Source of the DNA: Vermamoeba vermiformis
Lineage: Eukaryota; Tubulinea; Echinamoebida
Reading direction: 5' to 3'
Length of the DNA: 64,000 nt
Assembly: GCA_045837725.1 (NCBI GenBank)
Contig: JBEWZL010000282.1
Location: 1-64,000, forward strand
A program made the translations under genes and the position numbers. The notes beneath the pieces were generated by a model that was given only the letters and a program-made list of their open reading frames with translations, had not been told where the DNA came from and did not search any database. Positions 47,381-59,735 of this stretch are shown piece by piece; the first letter of the stretch is position 1, and each line of letters begins with the position of its first letter.

Positions 47381-47945
47381 ATGCTCAAGGTTTCGCATTT
47401 CGTATTACAATTCATTGCGCAAAAATAGCAATAATAAAGAGATTTTGATAAAATTTTAATCCGCTTCAAAAAATGCGAATTAATATTTTGGATTATTTTA
47501 ATGGCTGCTATAATATACTTAAATTTTAGCAACGCAATCTGGCTTTGCAGGAAAAATAGCTTACTAAGCGAAGGAAAAATTCGAAACGGATACAGATTCA
47601 CACAAGAAAAGGCACCAGCTATACCTACTTGCAGCTATACTAAAATAACGCAGCCATAGAAGACGATAATTTAAGATACAGAGGCTTGTGGTTGTGGTTG
47701 TGGTAGGAAAGGTGTTGTTGAAAAAGTTCGAAATAAAAGCGAGTTCTGCACAGAAAACAACAACACGAACAATTAATTTGCCTTCGATGAGAAAAAGACG
47801 GGCTACCAGTGATAATAATCGTCGCAGTAATAAAAAACGCAGAACAGATAACGTATGTGGAGCTCGATCTTTTGTAACGGTAATTTTTTTCTTAATTTAA
47901 AATTCAGAATGAGGAAAAAATCGCTCTTTGTCTACAAATACGACC
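47381..47945. other. intergenic, with possible lost 5' exon
   Basis: 565 A+T-rich bases. At 47789-47854 a basic open frame (MRKRRATSDNNRRSNKKRRT) ends at a GTATGT donor and sits where the paralogue at 43081 has its first exon, followed by a matching second exon. The spliced phase is off by one for the F-box frame, so it is more likely leader sequence or a relic first exon. Otherwise nothing is seen. Confidence 0.45.
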
Positions 47946-50811
47946 ATGGAAGGTATATTTCATATTTTTAGCTATTTTTGAATTATTTTAAAATTAATTC
48001 GGATCAGATCCCCAATCCTTTGAAATGGCGAATCTTCCCTTGGAGATTTTAGGCAACCTAATATTCAAATACTTCACCTTCGACTATTGGCTTAAATCTT
48101 TGAGCTATGTCAGCAAGCAATGGTATCAAGCAGCGATCCAATCAAACGCAGACAAGCAATTATTTATTGTTGCCCCGAAGGAGAGCGAACTTCACAAGTA
48201 TTATATCATAGCAGCGCGATATAAAGTCACTGCAATTATATTGAGGCTGATCAACAAGATATCTATTGGTCGGTTAGCCGGACTTCTCAGTTCCTCACCA
48301 AAGCTTCATACTTTCGTGTATCCGCAGCATGATGTCTTGGGCGCTTACTCCAAACACTCTACATTGAAATTTCCCTTCATAAAGACGGCGTTTGTGCACA
48401 GCAGCTTACTCACGAGGTTTCCCAACGCAACTCGGGTACAACTGGCGGATGACAGCGTCTTTTGGGACTCAACGGAGCTATTTCCGAATGTAGAAGAGTT
48501 AGCTGTTCAAAAAATAATAGATACAATGCCAAGCATATTAAAAGGATTCCCGTCACTCAAAGTACTGCACATCGGAGAGATAACGGACAAGGACAAGAAA
48601 TTAGTTCGGAAACAACAAGTTGAAGTTAGGATCAGTTCCATGGAAGACAACAAAGATTGGCGAAAATATTATTCACTCGATCAATTATGGGGATCTGATC
48701 TATATTGGTCGCTAATGGAACACGCTACGGAATGTTACGTGACGAAATACACAGCGAAAAAACCGCATCCGTCAGTAGAATATGAAATCGGATTATTAGA
48801 GCGCCACGAAGATTATCAGTTTCCAGCAATTACAGATTTCATTCCAGACGTATTTTGTCGGCGCAGATCAGTAGCTTGTTCGACGGCAGAACCACCAGTC
48901 TATTTTTGCAAACACTTAGCATTAGAGTTTGAACTGACGCATATGCTCCTTCAAGAAGACAAAAAAGGCATTAAAAGACTGCTGCAAACAAAATCTCAGC
49001 AATTATTCAATGCTATGAAACCACCCGTATTCGCCGGTTTGATTAAAATTGTTGCAGCATCGGAGTTGAAGAAAGTTTACAGCAAAGAGCAATTAGAACG
49101 CATGATGAAGCTTCGTGATCACAATGGAACGATAGTTCAAAGTTTCATCGCTCTGAATTATGACACGGAAGATCTCGACAAAGCGATCGAAAATTTCGGG
49201 CCTTTACCTGAAGGCTGGCAGACCGTAGAAACGAACTCAAAAATCTCATTAGTCCAATTAGCGGGAAATCTCGAGAGATATGATTGGATCGAGTACCTTG
49301 TCAATAATGGAGTCAAAATCGACATCACCAAATTCTTCCTACACGCCTCCAACGAAGCAGAAGACGATAATATGAGAAAAATTCAAAATATAATTCGGTT
49401 AACTCACAAAAAGAACGCTTATTTGACGAAAACGAATTGGCTCTTCGACTCAGATTGGTCAATCCTAGAAACGGAATCAAAGATACAACTTATTGATTTT
49501 TTCGTGGAAGAATTCAAAATCAATCTCAACGAAGCTAAACAAGACGATGAATTCAATGCTAACTGCGAAATATCGTTTGTTAACCATTTGATCGAAAGCA
49601 TGTGGTCAACAGATCTGGAATTATTTAATCACGTCTGGGAGAAATACAAACTTGATATTAATAGAATTGATGGCAATAGATTAACACCATTATTAACGGC
49701 AATACAACAGAGGATGCCGGATATAGTTGTTTCGCTGCTTGAAAAAGGCGCGGCAACAAATTTGCCGAAAAGTAATCTGCCGTTATATCTCACAGTTGCA
49801 GACCTCAAAAAAGATGTCTATGAGTATATAGATACCTTGCTAGCATATGGCGCAGACATCAATGAATATTGCGACGATGATGTTGAAGGATGCAGCGCCA
49901 CAGCATTATTGATGGCTATTGATAAGAACCAGCCATTAGGAGTCATCAAATATCTCATTGTACGAGGAGCAAAGGCAGATCTAGTTGACAGCGATGGTCT
50001 TACTGCGATGCATTACGCTGCCATTAATGGAAGACCGGATCTGGTGCAATTCCTCGCCAAGTACGTGGACGTCAACAAAGTCGATAAAGAGGGCACGTCG
50101 GCACTACATTATACCGTCGATACATATGTGGACAGTCTCGCAACTATTGAAGCACTTTTGAAGCACGGAGCGGACGTGAATCAAGTTGACGAATCGTCAA
50201 TGACTCCGTTGATGAAGGCGTGTTCCAGGTCTCGAATAGAAACTATTGAAGAACTTTTAAAACACAACGTCGATATCAAAGCACGTGACAGAGATGGAAG
50301 GTCTTTTGTGTACCACTTGGCTCGTAATCTGAAAAATGCCCAGAAGTTCAGTTCGAAAGGTATGCGATCCCAATAAGCGAATACATATTAATTACTACGT
50401 TTAGAACAATTGCTGAAGAAAATTAAGCACCTAATGACCGACGATAACATTGCGTTTGTTATTGAAGACGCTAAGCAAGTGTTAGCACAAGCCACAAAAG
50501 AATCAGGCATACTTTTGAATAACATCTTCAATCTGTGCACATCGTCACTGTTCTTTGCGGAATTTCTCATCGAGCACGTGGGCTTCAACATCGACACGCA
50601 AAACTCCAAGGGTGATGTGTCGCTGAGCTATCCGATGAACAAAGATGTGTTCGACTACTTGATGACGAAGAACCCGAACGTTAATATACAGAACAGTAAG
50701 GGGAATACTCCAGTGATGTTTTACCAAAAGAGGAATAATAATAGCGAAACACACAAGGAGATGCTGGATGCGCTGATTGAGCAAAGCAAAAAACATCCAG
50801 CTCTAGCTTAA
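47946..50811 (+). CDS. F-box/ankyrin-repeat protein (paralogue)
   Basis: I start it at the ATG at 47946 (ME, then a short intron to DPQSFEMANLPLEILGNLIF), because this keeps the phase; an internal ATG at 48025 is the alternative. The layout equals that of the gene at 43081: F-box-like FDYWLKSLSYVSKQWYQAAI, a long helical middle with FLNATRVQL-like LRR remnants (FPNATRVQLADDSVFW), and ankyrin repeats from about 49640 (DGNRLTPLLTAIQQRMPDIV, YGADINEYCDD, DGLTAMHYAAINGRPDLVQF, KEGTSALHYTVDTYVDSL). After one intron at about 50360 the last exon runs intact (AEFLIEHVGFNIDTQNSKGD) to KKHPALA. About 920 residues. The two proteins share perhaps half of their residues, so the duplication is not recent. 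Confidence 0.82.
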
Positions 50812-50979
50812 TATATTAAATATTAAACTATGTTTGGAGTAAAGATAAAACGTTTTGAATCCGCACCGAACGGTTGGGTCATTTGTCGTCTACTATGAAT
50901 ACATCGTTTATTATTCACTTTTGATATTTTTATCAAATTATTAACAAATATTATTTTCGCTCGGTTATGTTTTCAGATC

Positions 50980-51918
50980 TTATTCAAAATCAAGTCCGGT
51001 TTGAACTTTCTTCTTCATATGCTTGGGCAATTGGAACTCGCCGTAGATGTCTTGACCAGGCAAAGGAGGGTGAGGCAAGGGCTTGGGGAAGTCAGCTGGA
51101 ACTGCGGCCAGATCGTCTTTCATGGCGTGCGCTTGCAGTTCAGCGGGCAGTTGCGTGAAGGCCACACGAGCCAGTCTGAGTCTGTGAGCCTTGCCTCCTT
51201 GGTCTCTGCATAATAACAGGCCAGTTAGACATGTACATTGGTTGAGCTCATTCCTCAGATAATTATAAATGCTAGAATATGTTTGAAAAGTCGACGGATC
51301 CGATCTGATCTGTTGCGTCTCAGATCGAACAGAAAGTGTCTTATTGAATATTTTCCTCGTGCACTCGCGTATATATATAACGTTTATAATTATTTTACCA
51401 TTATTAATCACATCAACTTACGCCTTGTGAAGAGCCAAGCAGTTACGGTTGTACATCTTGTTAATTTCATTGGCTTCTTTATAGTCTTCGTCAGTACGTT
51501 GAATTGGCTTAATTTCGGGACGCATAACCTTGCCTATTAAGTCATTCGGGTTAATAAAGCAAACCTAGCCCAGATGAAATCCGCTTGCAAAAAAATTCTA
51601 CACTGGGTTAATTTAAATAAATAAATTATGAATAATGGCATTTAAATTATACATATGATATCGGTATATTATTCTATAATTTTAAAAATCGTCTAATATT
51701 TTTAATTAATTACCAAATCGTTCCCACATCTTCATTAGTCTGTTTTGTTCAGTCAAACCATCAGTTCCTTTCTTATCAGTTTTCTTTTTCTTAAATCCAG
51801 TTTGTTTGGGTGCATCATCAGTGCCTCTGACAAACATTGGTCTCGTGCCAAACAGATTAGATCGCTTGTTCAGCGATCGAGTAACCTGGCGCAAATTGAC
51901 CTTAGTAATAAGCGACAT
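50980..51918 (-). CDS. probable mitochondrial protein, unknown function
   Basis: Three exons give about 185 residues. The N-terminus MSLITKVNLRQVTRSLNKRS is basic and amphipathic with no acids until far downstream, a good mitochondrial presequence. Next comes a Lys-rich stretch, TEQNRLMKMWERFGN, then GKVMRPEIKPIQRTDEDY, INKMYNRNCLALHKARDQGG and LARVAFTQLPAELQAHAMK, then a Pro-rich end (PLPHPPLPGQDIYGEFQLP) and VQTGLDFE. The style recalls a small mitochondrial ribosomal or assembly protein, but I cannot name the family. Its start is 145 bases from that of the divergent membrane-protein gene. Confidence 0.65.
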
Positions 51919-52063
51919 ATTGCTAGTAGACTCTGTATAAATAATAAACTACTCTCAGAACCACTCGCTTGCCTAAAAAAATCAAAAATAAAGTTGATAA
52001 AATAAAAGTGGGTTGTAACACCAGTTTTTCGCAAGTTAGCGGCTGTTATGTAATGTATCAACC

Positions 52064-54723
52064 ATGAAGCATATTATATTATTTAGTGCATTAGTGTTAT
52101 GCATCGCGCTCGTGGCTTGCCAGGAGCCTATTCAAGATCTGACACTTGGTCAGCTGGTTATGGTTCGAGATGTGGGCAAAAATGATGCCCTATTTTTCAA
52201 AGTTTTAGTTCAAAATACACCTGTAAGTACATGCTAATAATTTAATTAAATACCTCTACAGAGCCAAACGGCACATCCGCAGTGAAAGTTATTTTGTTCA
52301 TTGCTCGATTTTTATTTGATTTTTGCTTTAATATAATCATACTATTATTTAGCTATTTTTTGGTATTATTCTGTAAATAATTGAAAAAGCCTAGGAAAAT
52401 TATCTTTCACAAAATCGATAAAGAAAATCAGATCGAATAGTACCTCGTTTTAAATTGTGTACGAATGTTGTCGCGATACATTTTCTATCGAATTTTCAAT
52501 ACGAACTAGTACTCGAGCATTTACTAACGCGATCACCTACGATTTTGCGTATTTTCGGAGTATTCTTATTTAATCAATAGCTAATAATTCAATTAATAGG
52601 CTGCCGTTAATTATACTTCACCGTCAGTCGTATTCACCGTATTCAGCATTTCAAGCAATGTTGGCGCCCTTTACGCTTCGACCACCGAGAAATATCCTTC
52701 AACAAATACTAGCGAATGGAGTGCTTTATTTCCGATGAGTAAGTATTTAAATATACTTGTTTTAAGCCATATTATTGCATTTCCTTTTTAAAGTTGATTT
52801 TTAATGAACGTTACACGCGCTAGTACACGAGCTTAAATAACGTTCTATTACGCGGAAATTATCATTCAAATACTGACATAAAACCATTTTCACGAGGTAA
52901 AATACTGATGGCATTTAATTAACAGAGTCAAGCGACAATACTGATTTTTGGATCCCGTCATTTAATACCAATGAATCGAGCCTAACTATTTATTTCGCTG
53001 TTTATTGCACCAACTCCAAGGCCAGTTTGTTGACTATCGAAGCTCAAATTCCTCAGAGTAAGTTATTATCCAACAATACTAACCGTTTCTACTGCCGCGG
53101 AATATTATTGCGACTTTTCTTTTTTTGGCTTTTGGCAGATCTGTTCAGAAAGAGAATTGCATGATTTCATTACAGTAGCCTACAATACTAACGACTGTAA
53201 TCAGATTTCACGCAGTATCAAATCGAAGAGAAAAAATATGAAATTACAACCACAGGTACGAAATGGATCCGTTACACGGTGTTATTCGTTCGTTGTTAAC
53301 GAATTTTTTCTTCGAATTAGTCGGTGCTTATGAACGCAAGTGGTATTATATGGATCAATCGAACGCTGATTTCTTCGTACAAATGGAGCTTTGCAACTTG
53401 GATCAAATGCTCGTCAACTTCGCGGTCAAACAGCCTGACGCTGATTCAGAGCTGTCTGAAGCTGAGTGCATTGATCATCCTGACATTGTGCCACTCGGTG
53501 TAAGTACTAAAGGAATAATAAGAGTAGCCTATTCTCTTACATATACTTACTATAATCGTACAACTTACTAATATAGTAATACGTTTTATAAGACTTCCGT
53601 TGGTACTTTCGGTCCCAATACGCGATTCAATCTCTCGTACACTGTCTGCCCGCGTGTCATGTAAGAATATTTTTCGAAGCCGTTGATGCAGCCCGGCCTT
53701 GTGACCTTCAATCCCTTCGATTGTAATTAACCTTGTTTTTCACTTTTAGGATTTTGGCGCACAAGTCTGCCACGCAAATGTACTATTACAGCGTGTACGG
53801 ACAACGACCCACCACTGACACCGATGTCTCGCGATTCAGATTGACTTTGGTTAGAAATACTGGTACGTGCCATCTGCCAATAATATCATTAAGTGATGGT
53901 ATTTTAACGTTTCTTTGCACGTACAGCTCCTCGCTTGAACGACAACTACCTGCGTGAAAGTGAAGTTTTGCCTCTGCGTATTGGCGATGACTTGCTGTTG
54001 TCTTTTGTGCCTGGAAGTGACTTGGCGAAGAAGTACGTACCATATTAATGCCATAAGGTAGACTTTTTAATTTCGGATCTAATGTTTTTTCGCGTGCTCA
54101 GCTATTCCCTGTACACGTCGCTCAATCAAGGAAATTTCACCAAGGATCAAATAACAGACATGACAAGCACCATGAACAAGATGAATTTGATGAACAGCGC
54201 GTGCTTCTTATCAAACTACGCGTCGTCATTCTCGTATTCACCGACTCGTGAAATCGCATCTGGATCAGATCGCGTCGGTTACAAGGTGTTGACAAATCTC
54301 TACCGCAACCAAAAGTACTTCCAAGATAACAGCACCTTCGAGGTCAACATTATGGCTAATTATGACGGTAAGTATTCATATACTAGAGTAACGGATCCAC
54401 CCACAACCACCTGGATCCAAACAGAGAAATCTTTTATATTGCAAAGGACCTTTATTCGTATACTTTGAAGTAATTTATGAAAATCGAAATGTACGAAGCT
54501 AACGGCGTTGATTGATGTAGGCTACAGTCTGATGTATCGCGCCACCATTATTCCGACCGAATCTACCGGATGGACCTTCCAAATGATCTTTGGTATTTGG
54601 CCAGTTAGTGCTATTGCTATTAGCGTTACTCTTGGCATTATTATCCTCACTCTACTGCTCGTCATTTTGTACTTGGTGTTGATCAAGTACCGCAAGAGAA
54701 ATGTTTACGAATCGGTGCATTAA
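52064..54723 (+). CDS. type I membrane protein of unknown function
   Basis: Signal peptide MKHIILFSALVLCIALVACQ, a large extracellular part in about ten exons, and one transmembrane segment near the end (SAIAISVTLGIIILTLLLVI) followed by a short basic tail, KYRKRNVYESVH. The ectodomain contains many Asn-x-Ser/Thr sites (VNYTSPS, NTSEWS, NESSLT, QDNSTF), scattered Cys (AVYCTNSK, ELCNLDQM, EAECIDHPD, SYTVCPRVM, NSACFLSNY) and Tyr/Phe-rich beta-like segments. The first intron is long for this window, about 380 bases. A 45-base intron after EITTT joins VGAYERKWYYMDQSN. No known domain recognised; it could be a receptor or adhesion protein. Confidence 0.75.
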
Positions 54724-55656
54724 ATAGAGCAACACATGTACAGTTTATAAACCATAGCAATTTTCGTTAAAATCATGCAATGGAGCGGCAATTCATGATA
54801 CGGCCTCGAAGTGAGATAGTAATGTGGTAAGACCAAATCCAAGGACTTGCGCTTGACGTCTTTTACGTAATATTCGAATTTAGGTTCTATAAATTTATAC
54901 TTATTGTTATGCATTGTTCATCCAATAGAATTTTCTTTGGGCTGACGAAAAAATAATAATCTTTATTTATTCCTTATTTTATTGGCCCTTCTAACTAACC
55001 TTATAATTAATTAACCAATACAATAGCGTACTACTATTATAACAAAATTTTTGGTGTAGGTCAAACGCTATCACCGGTTAGCTTGACCAACCTAGATCGA
55101 TCATTGACGGTTCATAGGCCACGGCGTAAGTAATGGCAATTGCTCGTGCGCTTTAAAACATGATCTTAGAATTCATTCGCAACATCTACGCTAAGATTCT
55201 ACAATTAACCGTCCTCAGCTTATCCAGGATATCCATCATTTTTATCATTTTACAGTGGATATTGAATCAACACAATCAAATAGAAGGCACTGTAACCGTC
55301 AATCAAGTCCAAGAAACCTAAAAGGTCTTGTTGCCACAAGATCCGAACTGGAATTCCAGCCACCGCCGAGAATGCGAGCAGAATAAGCACAGATTATTCG
55401 CTTCCGCTCCGTTTGAGCGCTAACACCAAGTTTAGACCAGAATCGCGTTCGATGAAAGACCGCTGAAAATTCATTGAAATTTGGGCAGGATCTGTACCGA
55501 TTCTCAGGTCCTGAGAACGAGAAAATCAGAATGCAGTATCAGAATAACGCCAGATATAGCAACTACTTATTTGGCTGCTGTAAATCCAATTTCAATTCAA
55601 TTATTTGAATCAGAGTATTACCTCAACTCAATAACATCGAATCCAACACCCTCAAC
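54724..55656. other. long intergenic region upstream of HSP70
   Basis: 933 bases, A+T-rich in its first third. I see no gene, no tRNA and no repeat. An imperfect inverted repeat (GGTCAAACGCTATCACCGG then TTAGCTTGACC) lies at about 55059-55090. Heat-shock-element-like triplets lie nearer the HSP70 start and are listed separately. Confidence 0.5.
55448..55482 (+). promoter_or_regulatory. possible heat shock elements of HSP70
   Basis: The stretch has alternating triplets: TTC-GAT-GAA, then GAA-AA-TTC-ATT-GAA. Canonical heat shock elements are NGAAN units in alternating orientation with two bases between; some spacings here are three. It lies about 175-210 bases upstream of the HSP70 ATG, a fitting place. 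Suggestive only. Confidence 0.35.
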
Positions 55657-57567
55657 ATGATCGGAAACAGCAGAGCTATTGGCATTGATCTTGGCACGAC
55701 CTATTCTTGCGTTGCAGTATGGCGCAATGGTCGTGTTGAGATCATCCCGAATGATCAAGGAAATCGCACGACGCCTTCTTATGTTGCCTTCACTGACTCT
55801 GAAAGACTCATTGGAGATGGTGCCAAGAACCAGGTGGCCATGAATCCCGAGAACACGATCTTCGACTCCAAGCGACTCATTGGACGTAAGTTTTCTGAGC
55901 CCGTTGTTCAAGAAGATATGAAGCACTGGCCCTTCAAAGTCGTTTCTAAGCCCGGCGACAAGCCCTACATCCGCGTCAATTACAAGGGCCAAGAACACGA
56001 CTTTGCGCCCGAAGAAATCTCTTCTATGGTCTTGCTGAAGATGAAGGAAACCGCTGAAGCTTTTCTCGGCCACCCTGTTACTGACGCTGTAATCACGGTC
56101 CCCGCTTACTTCAATGACTCGCAACGATTGGCTACGAAAGATGCAGGCACGCTCGCTGGATTGAACGTGATTCGCACCATCAACGAACCCACTGCTGCTG
56201 CTCTGGCTTACGGACTCGACAAGACCAAAGAAGGCGAGCAAAACATCTTGATCTTCGATCTCGGCGGCGGTACCTTCGATGTAACGCTGTTGACTTTGGA
56301 TGAAGGTGTTTTTGAAGTTCGCGCCACTGGTGGAAACACGCATCTGGGCGGAGAAGATTTTGACAACCGACTCGTCAACCATTTGCTTCGAGAATTCAAG
56401 ACAAAGCATAAGATGGATCCCTCTACTAACTCCAAGGCTATTCGTCGCTTGCGCACTGCTTGTGAGAAAGCCAAGAGAACACTTTCTGCTTCGCCAGTTG
56501 CCTCGATCGAGATCGACGCGTTCTTCCAAGGCGTAGATTTCTACACCCAAATAACCCGTGCCCGGTTCGAAGAGCTCTGCAGTGACCTGTTTAAACAATG
56601 CTTGGAACCTGTCGAGCAAGTGATCCGAGATGCGAGAATGGACAAATCCAAGATCAAAGAAGTCATCCTGGTCGGCGGTTCTACACGCATTCCGAAGGTC
56701 CAACAACTTCTTTCAGACTTCTTTGGTGGCAAGGAGCTCAACAGATCCATCAATCCTGACGAAGCCGTTGCTTATGGTGCTGCAGTCCAAGCTGCGATCT
56801 TGAAGGCCGAGAAAGACGAGAAATTGGACCCTGTCATTCTCGTTGACGTTGCTTCACTCTCTTTAGGCGTTGAGACCGCAGGTGGTGCCATGACAACGAT
56901 AATTCCTCGTCAGACCAACATTCCTGTAGCCAAATCCGAGATCTTTACCACCCATACTGACTACCAACGAGCTGTTACCATCAAAGTCTACGAAGGCGAA
57001 CGACCTCTCACTCGCGACAACCACTTGCTTGGTACCTTCGAATTGACCGACATTCCTCCTGCTCCACGCGGTGTGCCGCAGATCAAGGTAACTTTCGATG
57101 TCGACACTGACGGCGTGGTCACTGTTACTGCTGAAGATGTGGCCACTAAAAACGCTAAGAAGATCACCGTCAACAATGAGCGCAATAGATTGACGCCCGC
57201 TGAAATTGAAGCCATGCTCGCTAAAGCCGCATCCATGAAGGAAGAAGACGACAAACTCCGCAAGAAGATTGAAGCTAAGAACAAACTGGAGTCTTTCGTA
57301 TATGGCGTCAAGAGCAGCTTGAACGAAGATCACGTCAAGACTAAGCTTACTGAAGAAGAGCGAAAGCGCGTACTGGATGCCGTCGAAGAGTGCTTGCAAT
57401 GGATGGAGGCCCGAGCTGATGCTACTGAGCAAGAAATCGAAGATAAAAAGAAACAAGTTGAAGCTGTAGTCAATCCTGTATTCACTAAGCTCTACCAGCA
57501 AGGTGGTCCGGGATCGACTCCAGCAGCCGGATCTCCTGGTCCTACCGTCGAAGAAGTCGATGACTAA
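55657..57567 (+). CDS. HSP70: cytosolic HSP70 chaperone, intronless
   Basis: ATP-driven protein-folding chaperone. 636 residues in one exon, unlike almost every neighbour; intronless stress genes are common in eukaryotes. The start [19 protein letters not shown] has the first HSP70 signature. Others are [18 protein letters not shown] and [16 protein letters not shown]. The interdomain linker region is [18 protein letters not shown] (usual DVxPLSLGxET, here with Ala-Ser for Thr/Ala-Pro). The substrate-binding domain and helical lid follow, then a Gly/Pro/Ser tail ([13 protein letters not shown]). It ends EEVDD rather than the standard EEVD. There is no signal peptide and no KDEL, so it acts in the cytosol or nucleus. 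Codon use is strongly biased, which also opens a long antisense frame. Confidence 0.97.
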   Translation: MIGNSRAIGIDLGTTYSCVAVWRNGRVEIIPNDQGNRTTPSYVAFTDSERLIGDGAKNQVAMNPENTIFDSKRLIGRKFSEPVVQEDMKHWPFKVVSKPGDKPYIRVNYKGQEHDFAPEEISSMVLLKMKETAEAFLGHPVTDAVITVPAYFNDSQRLATKDAGTLAGLNVIRTINEPTAAALAYGLDKTKEGEQNILIFDLGGGTFDVTLLTLDEGVFEVRATGGNTHLGGEDFDNRLVNHLLREFKTKHKMDPSTNSKAIRRLRTACEKAKRTLSASPVASIEIDAFFQGVDFYTQITRARFEELCSDLFKQCLEPVEQVIRDARMDKSKIKEVILVGGSTRIPKVQQLLSDFFGGKELNRSINPDEAVAYGAAVQAAILKAEKDEKLDPVILVDVASLSLGVETAGGAMTTIIPRQTNIPVAKSEIFTTHTDYQRAVTIKVYEGERPLTRDNHLLGTFELTDIPPAPRGVPQIKVTFDVDTDGVVTVTAEDVATKNAKKITVNNERNRLTPAEIEAMLAKAASMKEEDDKLRKKIEAKNKLESFVYGVKSSLNEDHVKTKLTEEERKRVLDAVEECLQWMEARADATEQEIEDKKKQVEAVVNPVFTKLYQQGGPGSTPAAGSPGPTVEEVDD

Positions 57568-57712
57568 GTGTAAATGGTCTAATTATAGATGATAGCCTTG
57601 ATATTCATTCGAAATTTTAATAAATGTTTTTTCTCATATTGTTCTTGTGGTTGTTCATCGTTTGTTGTGCACTACTACGGTATTAACAATACTAATTTTT
57701 TATCGATAAAAT

Positions 57713-59143
57713 ATGGCGCAAAAGAGTGTTATCCTCGTCACTGGAGCAACAGGCCAGATTGGATCGGAACTCGTGCCTGCTTTGCGAAAAATCTATGGAA
57801 ATGAGAATGTAAGTATATTTATAAATTTATTATTAATTACTCGAATAATTGCACAATAAAGAAATATTAATCGATGTAAGTAAGATCAAATCCATTATTA
57901 ATTTTTTAAATTATACAGGTCATTGCAGGATACAATAAGACACCTCCCACGAAAGTACTCTTGGTATGCAAATATTTAGATAATATTATTATATTTTATC
58001 TGGACTACTAGCAACGCACACAATTCGATCTCATTTCGCCTAATAATATTTTTATTAGGAAGGTCCTTGCGAGAAATTAGACGTGCAATTTAAAGATGCC
58101 ATTGTCGATATTGTCAAGAAATACAACGTAGACGTGATTTATCATTTGGCTTCGTTATTGTCAGCTACATCCGAACAACTTCCGGGCTTGGCTTGGGATC
58201 TTAACCTCGTTTCACTGAAACACGTTCTTGAAATCGCCAAAGAATTCAAAATTAAGAAGGTACGAGATATTCAACGCTGTTTTAAGTCAGGAATTTTATC
58301 TTTTGGATCCGGTTACTTCACGATAAATTTGACCAATTATATAAAGCGTTTAGTACTTAATAATGCATAATAGGTATTCTGGCCGTCGTCTATTGGTGCA
58401 TTTGGACCGACAACACCACGTGACAATACGCCACAGCGCACTGTCCTCGAGCCAACCTCACTCTACGGCGTTACTAAAGTCGCCGGAGAATTGTTGTGCA
58501 ACTATTTTTTCACTCGCCACGGCGTTGATGTGCGTAGTTTGAGGTACGTCATAAACCATTTTAATATCCATTTGGCTCGTGATCGCTGACACGTGTCACA
58601 AAATTGATCGCGAAAACTGATCTGTCGAATTAGATCTGTATCTCTTTCGCCCTTGATCTACGTATCATTCTAATAATATTATATTATAGGTACCCTGGTA
58701 TTATTAGTATCGAAACTATGCCTGGCGGTGGCACCACAGATTATTCCGTTGCGATTTTTTACGACGCGATCCAAAAGGGAGTTTACACTTGCTACTTAAA
58801 GCCCGAGACTTATTTGCCTATGATGTACATGCCTGATGCCATTCACGCTGCAATTAGCTTGATGGACGCGCCGAGTGAAAAATTGACAGTGCGAACCAGC
58901 TATAATTTGACAGCGTTCAGTTTCACGCCAGAAATGATCACGAAAGAATTGCAAAAACATGCGCCGGGGCTTAAAGTCGATTATTCGATCGATCCAGTGC
59001 GCCAATCGATTGCTGACAGCTGGCCTGACAGCATTGATGACTCGCAAGCCCAACTTGATTGGCAATGGAAGCCTCAGTACTCGTTTGAACTCATGGTGAA
59101 AGATTGCTACGAGAAGCTGCGTGCAAGATTGACTTCCAAATAA
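57713..59143 (+). CDS. TDH: L-threonine 3-dehydrogenase (SDR type)
   Basis: NAD+-dependent oxidation of threonine to 2-amino-3-ketobutyrate, which KBL then splits to glycine and acetyl-CoA. Extended short-chain dehydrogenase fold: ILVTGATGQIGSELVPAL (nucleotide-binding glycines), VIYHLASLLSATSEQLPGLA, VFWPSSIGAFGP, and the catalytic Tyr-x3-Lys in TSLYGVTKVAGE. Family-specific blocks are YPGIISIETMPGGGTTDY and LPMMYMPDAIHAAISLMDAP, as in animal and trypanosome TDH. Seven exons, about 320 residues. No obvious mitochondrial presequence is visible at this start, although the enzyme is mitochondrial in animals. Confidence 0.93.
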
Positions 59144-59217
59144 AGTAAGTCCAAATTTGGCGATAGTTTTTCAGTCCTTCAAAAACTTTTCAATTAACCA
59201 ACAATTTTATTTACAAT

Positions 59218-59573
59218 TAACGTTGCTAAGTAAGCTATTTACAAGTGTTAAATTTTGATTTGAAGAATTTCGTTGAGGATCTTTGATAAGTGCGCGAGAA
59301 AGAATTATTCTTCGAGCGGGATCTGCCATAAGAATTGTCGATGTAATTCTTTTCTCTTTTCGCCTTCGTCTTGTTGCTTCTCTTGACTCTTCTCGGTGCA
59401 TGCTTAGCTGCGTTGAAAAGTTCTAAGAAATCTGGTTGCCAATACCAGCCTGATAGCGGAAACAAGTCATGGAAAAAAACCGGTTGCAACATATTCGATT
59501 TGCATTGTCTTACAGGCCAAATGAATTCATTGCCGTAGATTTCAATGTTAAATATTTGCACCTGCCCGCTCAT
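59218..59573 (-). CDS. small basic-tailed protein, copy 1
   Basis: Single open frame of about 112-118 residues starting MSGQVQIFNIEIYGNEFIWP. The C-terminal half is strongly basic and Ser-rich and ends STKFFKSKFNTCK. That half is clearly related to the end of the gene at 61662-62186: DFLELFNAAKHAPRRVKRSN here against DFVELYNEAKQATRREQRRN there, and KFFKSKFNTCK against KFCKTKYNPCK. The N-terminal parts differ, so this copy may be shortened or use other exons. No known family. Basic tails of this kind suggest nucleic-acid binding, which is only an inference. Confidence 0.55.
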
Positions 59574-59735
59574 TCGTGATGTTCTATGTTGATTTTCAAA
59601 CTAATTAGTGCGAATCTGCATTCATCGGATTTATTTCATTCAAATTTCCTCTAAAGTTCTAATTCTTTTTCTTTCAATCGTTAAGTTTGCGTATTCTCCA
59701 CATAAAGAATATAATTTGGGTAATTACAAGTATTG

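Noticed and set aside
55618-56706. 362-codon open frame on the minus strand across HSP70
   Set aside because: It is the mirror of strong codon bias in the HSP70 gene; composition is odd and it covers the conserved coding strand.
56863-57501. 212-codon minus-strand open frame in HSP70
   Set aside because: Same cause: codon bias on the plus strand, no family resemblance.
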